Positions 43,886 through 53,980 of a DNA stretch of 64,000 nt are shown piece by piece. The position numbers and the translations under genes were made by a program. The notes beneath the pieces were generated by a model that did no database searches, was not told where the DNA came from, and saw only the letters and a list, made by a program, of their open reading frames with translations. Source of the DNA: Inonotus obliquus. Lineage: Eukaryota; Basidiomycota; Agaricomycetes; Hymenochaetales; Hymenochaetaceae. The stretch's first letter is position 1. Every line of letters begins with the position of its first letter. The stretch spans positions 186,001 through 250,000 of the forward strand of contig JAJHTX010000001.1 of the NCBI GenBank assembly GCA_032164295.1, given 5' to 3'.

Positions 43886-45900
43886 AAAAGCTTTTGTCTA
43901 AAACGCGACGGGTTGATTCCGACAAATTGTACAACTGTTCTTTGAGTTGAGCGATTTTGGCCTCGTATTGCTCTCGCTCCTTTGCGAAAGCACCTTCCTT
44001 CTCGGCATACTCCTTTTCGAGAGATGTAACTCATTCGGAGAGGTCGTGAAATGCCACCTTGTCCGCTTCGGTTTCTACAGTAATCAATGATCAGCTGAGC
44101 AAGCATGGAATACATGGGGCGGAGTACTCACGTCTTCTCCGAGACAGTGACATGCGGTAGGACGATAGTACTACTCAGTTGCAATCAGCTTTTACAAGGG
44201 GAGTGAGATGTGAATGAATTTGCATACGTGAACGTTCCACTACTTTCTCAAAGGATGCTTCAATCCCATCCATCCTTTCAATAAGCTTTATAAATGCTGC
44301 ACGTGTCTCCTTCAGCGAATAAGTGGGAGTGCGAGGTTCGGCTTGCAACTTCTGATCAAGCTCGCCAAGGACTTGTATGAAAGCTTCCACATCTACACGT
44401 TCGAGCGTATATGTCTGGTCTCCATCAATACCTTTTCCTCCAGATGGTGAGAAATCGATGGTAGGCACGAAATCATCCAGTCCGCGAGGTTTGAATGGCA
44501 GCTGCCCATGTACCTCACCGAGATAAATTCGGCGCCCGCGACGCTCCGCAGAGGTTAACTTCGCTGAGCACGTTGGTAGAAGAAACGTGAAAATTCCTTT
44601 CGCCGGACGATCTCAATTACAGTCGCTCCATAAGCATAGACCATATTGTGCAGTCGTTGAATATGGTTGAAGTTGCTTTTCGCGCGGAAATCAACTTGAA
44701 GCGCGCCCATAAGAGTCGGAAGCTGCACTAGATCTGCGTTAAGCACACTGATTCTTCGGAGAGCTCCGATGCAGAGTTCTGTTGAAAGATTCTTGGTATC
44801 GGCGATACTTTCAAGCTCCTTGCACAGGAGAGCATCTACGTGCTTCAGCTCGGGATAAAGCATGTCAGAGTTGGTTGTGTCGATTCGGGAAACTATGTCG
44901 CTGATTTTCTCGAAGGCATTATGTGCATGTCGCTTGCATGATTCCGCACTTTCAAGGATACGATTCGTCTGTAGCGTCGAACGGATCCGGTCGGCACCAT
45001 CAGTCAGGCGGTCCATGCATTCATAGGTTTGGCTGTATCGTTGCGTCAAAGTGTCTGAGAATAAGGCTTAATGGAATCTTCTACTAAACATATAGAATGC
45101 TGTAGCGCACCGTTCAACTTCGCACAACCTTCAACAACGTTGCGCATTTTGTCGTTATCCACATAATCGCCTAGAGTCCGTTTCCGCTTCCCGGCTTCCA
45201 TTGCTTTTCGCACATTGACACTAAGAAGCACAGGATGTATCTAGACGACAGAGATAGCAATTAGATCTGCGTCGAGAGCGGAGAGCAGCTGTCTCTGCTT
45301 TGTGAGGGGCTGTTGTGCGTTCTGTGAGAATGGTTCAAACACCTCAGAAAGAGCTAGGATATTTAGATCGAGGCTACGCAAAGCTATACTGAGAGCGATG
45401 TTCTGCTGTCGAATTGTGTCCACAATGTGTGAGACCGCGTCGTAATGCAGGTGAGCGGTGTGAAGGTAAGCTTTGGTAAGTTGTTGTGGGCGGAACGGAG
45501 GCATCAATGAGGACATATCTGCCTCACAATTGATAAGTGGTGACATTGCAGAGTCGAGTGCTTACCTTCAATTTGTGGTTGTAAACGAGGCTGGACACGC
45601 AGCTCACGTAAAACCTCGTGCAAATCGTAATCCAAATAGAACTTATTAAAGACATATATTGTCTGGGAGGCAATGAGTGCTTAGCATGAGAAGTATGAGA
45701 AGGGGACTCACATCATCTTGCGCCCCAGCCAGATCGCGTACATTCTCGTTCGTCAAGCGATGCCCGTCTGAGAGATATGCTAAGACGGCATTTTGAGGAA
45801 ACTGTTCTAAACTACCGTCTTTGCATGGAGATGCAGTGTAGGGGAGGTAAGGGGAGGGGGAGGAGAGGGATGACGAAGGCAGGCTGGAAGGGAGCATCAG
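43886..45900 (-). pseudogene. 5' portion of autophagy scaffold ATG11-like gene, joined to the TOM1 fragment
   Basis: The N-terminal landmarks match fungal Atg11: QNAVLAYLSDGHRLTNENVR with DLAGAQDD, TIYVFNKFYLDYDLHEVL, LRPQQL-type text (PFRPQQLTKAYLHTAHLHYD), LDLNILALSEVFEPF, KRKRTLGDYVDN, TYECMDRLTDGADRIR, a RHAHNAFEKISDIVSRID segment and VYAYGATVIEIVRRKEF, then a coiled coil (KEREQYEAKIAQLKEQL). Exons are separated by typical introns. The first exon is not found. A TGA (44031-44033) interrupts the coiled coil after DLSE, and instead of the Atg11 C-terminus the sequence passes into TOM1 near 43.88 kb. Atg11 organises selective autophagy at the phagophore assembly site; this copy cannot. Confidence 0.78.
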
Positions 45901-45954
45901 ATACAAGGGAAACCGGCAAAAAATAAAGAGAAGTGAGACTCACAGGACCTGAGG

Positions 45955-46015
45955 TGCTAGCCGGGCTCACACCATTCAATATTTGCTTAGAGAATGGCGT
46001 GAGCCCGGCTAGCAC
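45955..46015. repeat. 24-bp hairpin, MITE-like
   Basis: GTGCTAGCCGGGCTCACACC... (45955-45978) is inverted at 45992-46015 with one mismatch and a 13-nt loop. It lies just upstream of the truncated ATG11 5' end. Confidence 0.8.
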
Positions 46016-46045
46016 CCAATCCGCGGATTCACCACCTATTAGCCG

Positions 46046-46088
46046 GGCTCACGCCATTCACTAAGTTGCTTGAGGAATGGCGTGAACC
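46046..46088. repeat. second hairpin of the same family
   Basis: GGCTCACGCCATTC (46046-46059) pairs with GAATGGCGTGAACC (46075-46088), one mismatch. It shares the core of the hairpin at 45955 and a motif near 28810. Confidence 0.7.
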
Positions 46089-46199
46089 ACCGGAAAAAGG
46101 TGGAAAAAACCAGTGAGGTAGCCGGGTAAGCGAAATAAGGCCATCAGATGGCCGAACTGCAGGCTGATGGCCACATGCAGCTCGAGTGCGGTGTCTTTT

Positions 46200-46757
46200 T
46201 GTAAGAACACTTTTCCTTTTTTGTCCTTTCTTATTTTTCATATCCCATTATATTACTAAGTTCCTTTCATTACTAATACCTTATGACTCCCTCCGCCCCA
46301 TCCCGATATATTACTAATACTGCATTACTAATTCCGCCCCAACCCGATGACGCTTACTCACCCTTACTCATTCTTGCTTACTCGTCGGGCCCCGTTATTT
46401 GTTGGTTTATATTGTTATGCTGCTGCGCAGCACCTTCTTAGAGTAATACCTTCCCACGTCTCATGTGTATATAAGTAGATAGATCTTGTCTCGTCTTCCC
46501 CACTCGACTCTTCTACTTACCACCACGACGTCTTAGGTATTCCTCTCTTGTACTTACTTAGTTTATTCAATCTACTTACCACCACGACGTCTTAGTCGTA
46601 TACTGTTCCTAGACGCGTGCATTACTCAAGGCTTATCCCCTTAGACGTACGTCGCCGACGACTGTGTACTCTCCCCAAGACGCAGTAGAGGTTGCCACCA
46701 TACGACCTTCGTGAGAACAGGCCTCGAACGTGCACTGCCACCTCGTCCGTCCTAACA
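46200..46757 (+). mobile_element. family G solo LTR (copy G1)
   Basis: 558 bp, TGTAAGAACAC...GTCCTAACA, with a TATA box (GTATATAAG, about 46467). Left flank CTTTT (46195-46199), right flank ATATG (46758-46762): the two do not match each other but match those of G2 crosswise. No coding capacity. Confidence 0.82.
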
Positions 46758-47372
46758 ATATGCCGGTTCTGTGAATGGGCACATGAGGAAGCATGGATAC
46801 TGCAGACATGGATACTCGAGGACACAGTCAACCATATGCTTCGACATGAACCTTACTCAATTCGAACCAACCACCATTGGTCAACGGTTGCAGAAACAAC
46901 TCAACCATTGTTCACACCTACACTAAATGCATACTTGCACGAAGTTACGGTTTGGTCAGGAAGGGGGTTACACTACATTGCGAATGCAGGTGTAATAGCA
47001 TGGACAAGAAGATCGATACATTCCCAGCTATGCTGACGAGTGGCAATACAACTTGACTGGCCAATACATGCGGAAGCTACAAGAGAACATCAAGCACTAC
47101 GCAATAATCTATTTGGCAACATAGTGGCACGATGGAAATCGGAGCAGAATCAACTACCGGGGATGATAGCATTGGAAATCTCTCAACCGAGGGAACGGAT
47201 CAACGGGGCGATCTTAACCTTCGTCATGGAAGGAATCAATGGCGATCAGGTGCAAGGAACGGAGATACGGATACCCGACGGATATCGCCGAGCGATGATC
47301 TGGCGGACTGGGTTACCTGCCATAGTACAGGCAGAACCATATAGGCCCGCCGCTCCGGTGATTGATAATTGA
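46758..47372 (+). pseudogene. LTR-embedded CxxC protein reading frame (F2 copy, broken)
   Basis: Same register as in F1: RFCEWAHEEAWILQTWILED, LFTPTLNAYLHEVTVW, a TGA at 47034-47036 (CGA in F1), then AIQLDWPIHAEATREH, LFGNIVARWKSEQNQLPG, ISQPRERINGAILTFVMEGI, IRIPDGYRR and a stop after VIDN. The beginning of the frame (ERQFDQTYYTRTR, YCPWGSTLPG, NTPIC) lies at 53313-53404 on the other strand, separated by LTR G and the inversion. G inserted between the two cysteines of the CxxC pair. No known domain. Confidence 0.55.
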
Positions 47373-47867
47373 GCTAATCCTATTGAGGGAGGAAGCCCGA
47401 GTCAACCAAGACAGCCAAATGGCCCAGCAGCACCTGCAGAAGATGAAGACATGGCAGACTGTTCGAGTTGCTATGCATGACATCATAAGGAACATTCGAG
47501 AAGGACTGACGCAGCAGTGCGGAAGGCACGGAGCTCCGCACAGCCACAGGATTGGCCGGTGATGGCGTGATTGCTGTGCACTGACCAGGTATGAAGTCAT
47601 ATCGAAGGATCTGGAAGATTGCAGGAGGAAATCGGAAGTGCATCGCCACCCGATTGGAGATTGCGGGGTATCGGACAAGATAGGGGCTGTGCTCAGAAGA
47701 ATCAGGAGGCTGTGCCCAAGGGAGCCCGGGTAACTCAATAGATAGAAGCTTCGGGTATAAATAGGCCAAGGGAGGGTGGCTATGTCCCTCAGCAAAATTC
47801 TTCTGTACTAGTGAATACAAAGAAGCCCCACAAAGCTTCTCTTCTTCGCTACTACTCTTATCATCGG
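46758..47867 (+). mobile_element. family F element copy F2, middle part
   Basis: Colinear with F1 from about 21359. The 5' part of this copy is found inverted at 53313-53480 and the 3' part at 50739-50938 after the nested D2. TATA GGTATAAATAGG near 47755. Confidence 0.72.
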
Positions 47868-50733
47868 TGAAGAGAACTACGTGCAGCTGAGCTCGGTATC
47901 GAGCCCGGTATCCCATTCTACACTTACCCCATGCTACGGTACGGTCCCATCTACACCTTCCAGTATCTACCAGCACACCTAGAGAAACTGCCGGTCCCAT
48001 TTCTCAAGATACCAAACGCCAAGAGTACCGGTACCGAGCGCCAAGAAACCCGGTACCGAGAATACCGAGAGTACCGAGTGCCGAGAAACCCGGTACCGAG
48101 ACAAATTGACAATTCAACATGCTCTCATGACATGGATCGGACGTCTCCCTCTCTGGTATTCATTCCTGATGGTTGGAGTATGCATGTCGGTTCTTTGGGG
48201 AAGCTCAGGGTTGGTATCCGTTAAGGTTTTCAGGTCCGGTAAAGAGTAATACCGGAGGCTACGATCGATATGGGCTTAATTCTGCGATTCTACCGCTTCT
48301 TCCAATTAACAATACTTCTGCGATTCTACCACTTCTTACTTCTCTTCGGACCACGGTACTTCTGCCGTCCTATCTACGCCTGCGGTTCCAACAAAGTACG
48401 AGGCTTCTGCGATTTGACAAGGCTAAGAACGATTGAGAACTGGTCCACTTCTGCGCCAATACTGAATCACCAATCCCTACGCCCGTCTTCCATCATAGTA
48501 CCGAACCACCAGACTTCGATACCGATGATACCGATACCGTACCGTCCCCCCATCCTGATACCGACGCTTAATACTCCACGTCTAGTCAATACTACGCCCT
48601 CGACAGCCCATACCAGAGGAAAAGGCTCACAAAGCTGCAATCAGTCTGCCATACGTTGCTGCGAAGAGTTGGATCATGGTCGAAGCTCCAAGTCCGACGG
48701 TATGCCCTTCCGAACCACCATGCATCGATACCGACGATACCGGTGTTGATACCGATGGTCCGCTCCGGTACTGGAGTTCGTAACGTGTGCTAGGTCGAGA
48801 CCACGCCATCGGAGATCTACGTCGAGAGGAAGGTTGGGAAATGAATCAAGTCCGCCGTACGCTGCTTCGATCTCGGAGGAGGCCATCAATCCGACTCGGA
48901 GGGGAAGCCAAGCAATGCCCAGTCGAGTCAGGCGACGCGTACCGGTCGATATCGAGAGGCTAGAGCGATGCCCAGGGACGATCCCAGGGTACTGATTGGT
49001 ACCGAACGGTAGAGTACCCCATTGCCAAGGTTGGGTTGTACCGACACGTCAACATCGGAGCGCGCCGTCCGATCGATCGGTAGACGCCCAGACTGATGCC
49101 GCACGGATCATGATACTGGAACAAAGGTAAATCAGGATGACGTGCTTCTTCTACGACAGGGACATCGTCAGGAGTGCCCATGCGGTAGCTTGAGACACGT
49201 CCTTAATTTAGCGCTGGTCGACGTCGGTATCGCCGCCCTACCTCGGTATCACTCGTCGTGAGTTTTCATTGGGTTCTTGTCTCGTCCCACCCTATTCTTA
49301 GCTACCCCCTGATAAAACTTCTTATTCATTCATCATCTTATGTTTCCCCTGATTGTAATTTTACATTCAATTTGACTTTATGTTCCATTTCTTGTACCGG
49401 ATTACGGTACGATTCGACTTGTAAAAACCCCCCATTTGGTATCTTGAATGGCTACGGTATTATGGTATTTATAGCCTGCATGTTCTACTGTAGCAAACCA
49501 GCTAATCTGAGAGGAACTTCCAGAGCGAAGGTCCGGGTTTTGCTCATCTCGTTCAAGTCCCCGTTCGTTCGTCTCGTCTCGTAGTCACCGGTATCGATAT
49601 TGGTAGTCATCGTTCTCGTCTTCGTCGCCCTCGTCTCCCGTCTCACGACCAGTCCCATCAGAAACACCTCCTCAGCTCGCCTTCTCTACTGCTTCGTTCT
49701 CTCTACCGTGATACCGGACACCAGACGACTCGGTATCGACGGATTCGTCTCGGTATTGATCGTCTCCTGATACCTCTCCTCTTGAGCGGTCACCTATAGT
49801 CTCCTGTACTCATCAATCCAGCCAGGCCCTACTATTCTCTCTTGACGACTTGTCTGTGACTGTACGACTTAGTACCGCCACGTACCGGCCCTCCCAACAC
49901 ATCTAAATTGTACCCCCCTCGTCCGGTATTTCTGATACCGGCCGCGTTCTCGCACATTCACCGGTACCACCAGGAACGCGTCGGTATCGTTTGGCAGGGG
50001 TTCAAATCTCTTGTCCTGAGGACTTTTCATTCAGGGGTACTATATGCTATGTTTTCATTGGTATCTTGTCCTCCCTAACCCTTTCTTGTTGTCCCCCTGA
50101 TGGCTCTACTGTAATCATTCTTCTTATGACATTTTTCTTTGTTTTGATCTTCCTTTTTACTTTCTCCTTTTGGACTTATGAGCTAACTACGGTACAGTAG
50201 TATAAATATCTCCTCCTGTACGTAGTAGCTCTCCAGGTAATCTTAGGAGCTAGCCTCTAACGTGAGGGCTCAGGTTTCCTCACCCCCTTCCCAGTTCCGT
50301 CTCAGTCTCATCTCGAGTTCCATCCCAGTTCCATCCCAGTTCCGTCTCAAGTGAACCTCAGGAGTTAGCCTCCCGTGCGAGGGCTCAGGTTTGCTTCCCA
50401 GTCCAGTCGACACCTTCATCTACCAGTCTCCCTCATTCTGTTTCTCACTATACCACCCCGTGCTAGCTGTTTCCTTGCAGTACCGACCTGTACCGACGTT
50501 TTTCCCACGGTACCGACCCTCTCGATTCCAGACAAGAACACATTCCTCCCAACATCTAGCTGATCCAGCACCCCTTTCTATTATTCCTTTGGCTCTCTTT
50601 ACGTCCCCCTTCTACAGACAACAAGTACCGTGAGCGTACTGGATAAGTACTGCCTCATTTGGCCCTCCTCGTATTCTTATACCATACACCCCTCGACCGG
50701 TACCTCCGGTACCGGACGCGATCTCGCACATTT
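47868..50733 (+). mobile_element. family D solo LTR (D2) nested in F2, itself split by A4
   Basis: Starts TGAAGAGAACTACG and ends TCTCGCACATTT, with ATCGG on both sides (47863-47867 and 50734-50738). The LTR sequence is 47868-48240 plus 49966-50733; it is diverged from D1 (several indels, for example around 50280-50640) and so older. No internal region. Confidence 0.78.
48241..49960 (+). mobile_element. family A solo LTR (A4) nested in D2
   Basis: 1,720 bp in the opposite orientation to A1: AAAGAGTAAT...CGCACATTCA, flanked by CCGGT (48236-48240 and 49961-49965). The D LTR sequence is contiguous once A4 and one CCGGT are removed. Confidence 0.8.
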
Positions 50734-50738
50734 ATCGG

Positions 50739-50938
50739 TACTAGTGTCCGGCCGGTCCCTTGACCCCGACTAAGTACTGTTGCTACTCTGCTCTACAAAG
50801 CACCGCCTTGCACTTCCCATCGCTTATCAAGACGGACTGCGAATATTGCTGGAGTGAGTGGACTTGTTCTGGTGCATCGATCGTGTTGATCAGTCGATCA
50901 ATGCCGGTCTGCTGATCTGATCTGCACTGGTCCTAACA
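50739..50938 (+). mobile_element. family F element copy F2, 3' end
   Basis: Matches the end of F1 (22470-22666), ending GGTCCTAACA. The following bases (TCCAC) do not match the 5' flank GTTAC (minus strand of 53481-53485), so this boundary has been rearranged. Confidence 0.7.
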
Positions 50939-50942
50939 TCCA

Positions 50943-51069
50943 CCTTAGACGTATGTCGCCGACGACTGTGTACTCCCCCTCAAGACAGTGTAGAGGTTGT
51001 CTTGGTTTAACCAGACGATCTTTGTGAGAACAGGCCTCAAGCGTGCACCACCACCTCGTCCGTCCTAAC
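50943..51069 (+). mobile_element. 5'-truncated family G LTR fragment
   Basis: Matches the last ~119 bp of G1 (46639-46757), ending CGTCCTAACA at 51069. The next five bases, CAAAG, occur uninterrupted (as CTTTG) in the X' copy at 38101-38105, consistent with an original G insertion there. Confidence 0.7.
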
Positions 51070-51373
51070 ACAAAGTGTCGAGAAAGTAACTCACTGAATC
51101 GGGTTAGAGGAAGCGCAACGATACATAAAAGCCAGCCTGAGAAGTTCAGAAGCATGGCAGAGCAGATGGTGAAGTCGTGAAGGTAGCATTAGAACAAAGA
51201 ATTGCAGGAAAGGAACTCGAGCGGCGATAGATAAACAAACCATTCTTTATATGGTCACGCTCTAGAAGCAGAAATGAAGGTTCAAGAACCACCGGTTGCA
51301 CCATTCATTTGGTCTTATCTGAGAAGCCATCCGATACATCGCTCTGGAAAAACCAAAGACCACAGTCCAGATA
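51070..51373 (+). repeat. segmental duplicate X (empty site of element D1)
   Basis: Inverted, highly similar copy of 31870-31984 plus 37904-38104. The point corresponding to the D1 insertion (ATATGGTCACGCTCTAGAAG, 51249-51268) is uninterrupted. Confidence 0.8.
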
Positions 51374-52231
51374 AGGTAGGGGAAGTATAAACTCGACTAG
51401 GTGTCACAATGTGACTGATGACCCTGAGCACCCTGAGCTTACCCGATTTGGAAGGACCCTGAGGCAAAAATCTCGAGGTCGGATTTCAGGACAGTGGTAG
51501 CCAGCAGAAGAGCAGCCAGAATCCCATTTGTACTTCAACAAAACATCAAAACAAAGCAAAACTTAGATCGTTCCGTGAGCCGCCTGACATAACCCTGCCG
51601 GTGCTCGGCAGGATTACCTCCAGCTGGGTCAGGCTGCCGCTCGGCATGCCACGCGGTTGCGCACAGCCCCCGTCTGGGCTGTGACCAGCCCCGGGCGTGG
51701 CGCATACACACACCACACCTCCGGCTGTCCGACCAAGACCCACCCACACTCGCCCGTTCCCAACACATCCAACGCTTGACTTATCACTCGACATCACGCC
51801 CTCTGCAGAGCATTCATGACCATCAACATCCGGTGTTTTCATTTTTGACTTGGTGAAGATTGTACAAATGATAGAAATGGGTGCTCGACGGATGACATTG
51901 GAGAGCAATCCAGATGTACGTCTACTCTCTATGCACGTAGACGGCAGACTGAAAGAACGACTCATCAGACCTTAGATAATGTATGTGGGTCAAGTTCAGC
52001 TACTTGCTCTGCAGGAACGTGCCTACCCCCACTTTCAGCCCAAACAGCACCATCGTACCATGTCTTTGCAGCCCCACCAGCAGCACCAGCACCAACAGCA
52101 ATGGATTTTGCAGGCACAGACTCAACAAATCGGCGGTGCACCTTTCTTACAGGTGCCGACACAAAGGGCAGTAAACACAACACATTCAGGAGCTTTGCGC
52201 AAATTTTCCCCCATACTCGTCAGGCGGCGGG
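51374..52231. other. unassigned sequence
   Basis: The first ~31 bp match the right flank of E1 (28281). A GC-richer stretch (51560-51760) follows, then unassigned sequence. Minus-strand frames at 51546-51965 are open but unrecognised. Confidence 0.3.
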
Positions 52232-52555
52232 AATTCTGAGCTCGAGCATGACCTTGAGAGTGACGACTTCGTTTATCACGAGGACTTTGATGATTGCTCG
52301 GATGATGAAGATGCGTCGGGTGGGCACGTCCACCACCTTGGCATCCCAGTGAGCGGCTCTCCGATTCCCGAGTTACAATTCACCCAGAGAGTATCCGGAA
52401 CGCCATCTGACTTCATGCGTGCGAATGTCATGCTTTATGGTACGAACCCTTCAAACTGGCCAATGGGAATCGGCAGGCTACCAGGAGGCAGCGGCTTTAT
52501 GGATACTAGTACCGGTCCAGGAACAGGTCCAGCTGGCTCCTCTTTGACTTGAATG
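52232..52555 (+). pseudogene. possible exon of an unidentified gene
   Basis: A continuous frame reads SELEHDLESDDFVYHEDFDD, an acidic Ser/Asp run, GIPVSGSPIPELQFTQRVSG, RANVMLYGTNPSNWPMGIGR and a Gly-rich tail ending PAGSSLT. Acidic then Gly/Pro-rich composition looks like a real C-terminal exon, and a Gln-rich stretch (52060-52130) lies in another frame upstream. No family recognised. Given its position inside the inverted block it may be a host gene remnant. Confidence 0.3.
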
Positions 52556-52754
52556 GGTGGCAGCGGCGGTAGGGGTAAAGCGGCTATGGTCTTCTCTGAC
52601 TGTTGCAACAGAACTGTGCTGAACTTGTTGCACGAAGTCACCAGTCACAATCGGCCCCTGAAAGCCCTTTGGCGCAGTTAGCAATGCAAGGGCATTGTGC
52701 CAGTGAAATTCTCCACGGACGGATTAGGCTGATATCTCATGAAATAAAGAAAAG

Positions 52755-53312
52755 TGTTAGGACGGACGAGGTGGCAGTGCACGTTCGAGGCCTGTTCTCA
52801 CGAAGGTCGTATGGTGGCAACCTCTACTGCGTCTTGGGGAGAGTACACAGTCGTCGGCGACGTACGTCTAAGGGGATAAGCCTTGAGTAATGCACGCGTC
52901 TAGGAACAGTATACGACTAAGACGTCGTGGTGGTAAGTAGATTGAATAAACTAAGTAAGTACAAGAGAGGAATACCTAAGACGTCGTGGTGGTAAGTAGA
53001 AGAGTCGAGTGAGGAAGACGAGACAAGATCTATCTACTTATATACACATGAGACGTGGGAAGGTATTACTCTAAGAAGGTGCTGCGCAGCAGCATAACAA
53101 TATAAACCAACAAATAACGGGGCCCGACGAGTAAGCAAGAATGAGTAAGGGTGAGTAAGCGTCATCGGGTTGGGGCGGAATTAGTAATGCAGTATTAGTA
53201 ATATATCGGGATGGGGCGGAGGGAGTCATAAGGTATTAGTAATGAAAGGAACTTAGTAATATAATGGGATATGAAAAATAAGAAAGGACAAAAAAGGAAA
53301 AGTGTTCTTACA
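52755..53312 (-). mobile_element. family G solo LTR (copy G2), inverted relative to G1
   Basis: 558 bp, nearly identical reverse complement of G1. Left flank AAAAG (52750-52754) and right flank CATAT (53313-53317) are the complements of G1's left (CTTTT) and right (ATATG) flanks. Confidence 0.85.
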
Positions 53313-53480
53313 CATATTGGTGTATTGATTTGTCCTGGTAATGTTGAGCCCCAGGGACAATAGCGTGTGCGTGTATAGTATGTTTGATCGAATTGTCTTT
53401 CCATGTCTGATGATTGTGGGAATTTATCGGGTTGTAGCGTCTCTAGATCTGCATGCCAAATAAGTCAATTTCTTCTGACA
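53313..53480 (-). mobile_element. family F element copy F2, 5' end (inverted)
   Basis: Reverse complement of the F1 5' region, starting TGTCAGAAGAAATTGAC at 53480 and running to CACCAATATG where G2 begins. Confidence 0.75.
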
Positions 53481-53486
53481 GTAACC

Positions 53487-53980
53487 CTATTGAATAGTAA
53501 ACAGCTTCCTCAACTCACTGAAATGTGTAAAACCCCAATCGCACTCATCAGCAATGAAACGAAGGTGCGCATCTAGGGATAATTCTGATATTGGTCGTGC
53601 CCCAACATGCGAAAAGCTATGACTATTTGGATGAGGGGAAGTGCAAGACGTACGAGAAACGGTGTAGATGGTGGGATTCGAGATGACAAGAGCGAGCTGA
53701 GCGTATGCATGCCATCCCTCTGGTGCTCTCTTTAGATCGGCAAAGTACAGATACACGGATACGGTATCGTTCGGTGGTGCGTTTGAATTACCGAAGGGAT
53801 ATAAAAGTGTTTGCCTAGTAAGACGTCCAAAGATGGATGGTAAATCGTTATCACGGTGAAATATAGGGACGTACCAACGATGTCCCCCACCTCAAACTCC
53901 AGACTGATAATCTTCTTCTTTAATTTCCTCCGATTTGCCAGCCTCCAATGGTAAACGGTGAACGGCCTTATTGCGTACGT
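53487..53980 (-). pseudogene. MATH-domain fragment of a USP7/Ubp15-type deubiquitinase
   Basis: Minus-strand exons: FTVYHWRLANRRKLKKKIIS with LEFEVGDI (about 53870-53980), an intron with remnants, then GNSNAPPNDTVSVYLYFADL, KRAPEGWHAYAQLALVISNP, a DAHLRFIADECDWGFTHFSE stretch and LRKLFTIQ before a stop. This is the substrate-binding MATH/TRAF domain near the N-terminus of Ubp15/USP7 enzymes. An extra segment (SHVGARPISELS) interrupts the usual text, and the protease domain is absent because family F sequence follows at 53480. A broken fragment. Confidence 0.72.

Noticed and set aside
51546..51965. 139-codon minus-strand frame in GC-rich sequence
   Set aside because: No recognisable motif, unusual composition, no splice or promoter support.
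51830..51965. Possible further TOM1/USP7 fragment near 51.9 kb
   Set aside because: I could not match any stretch to those proteins in any frame.
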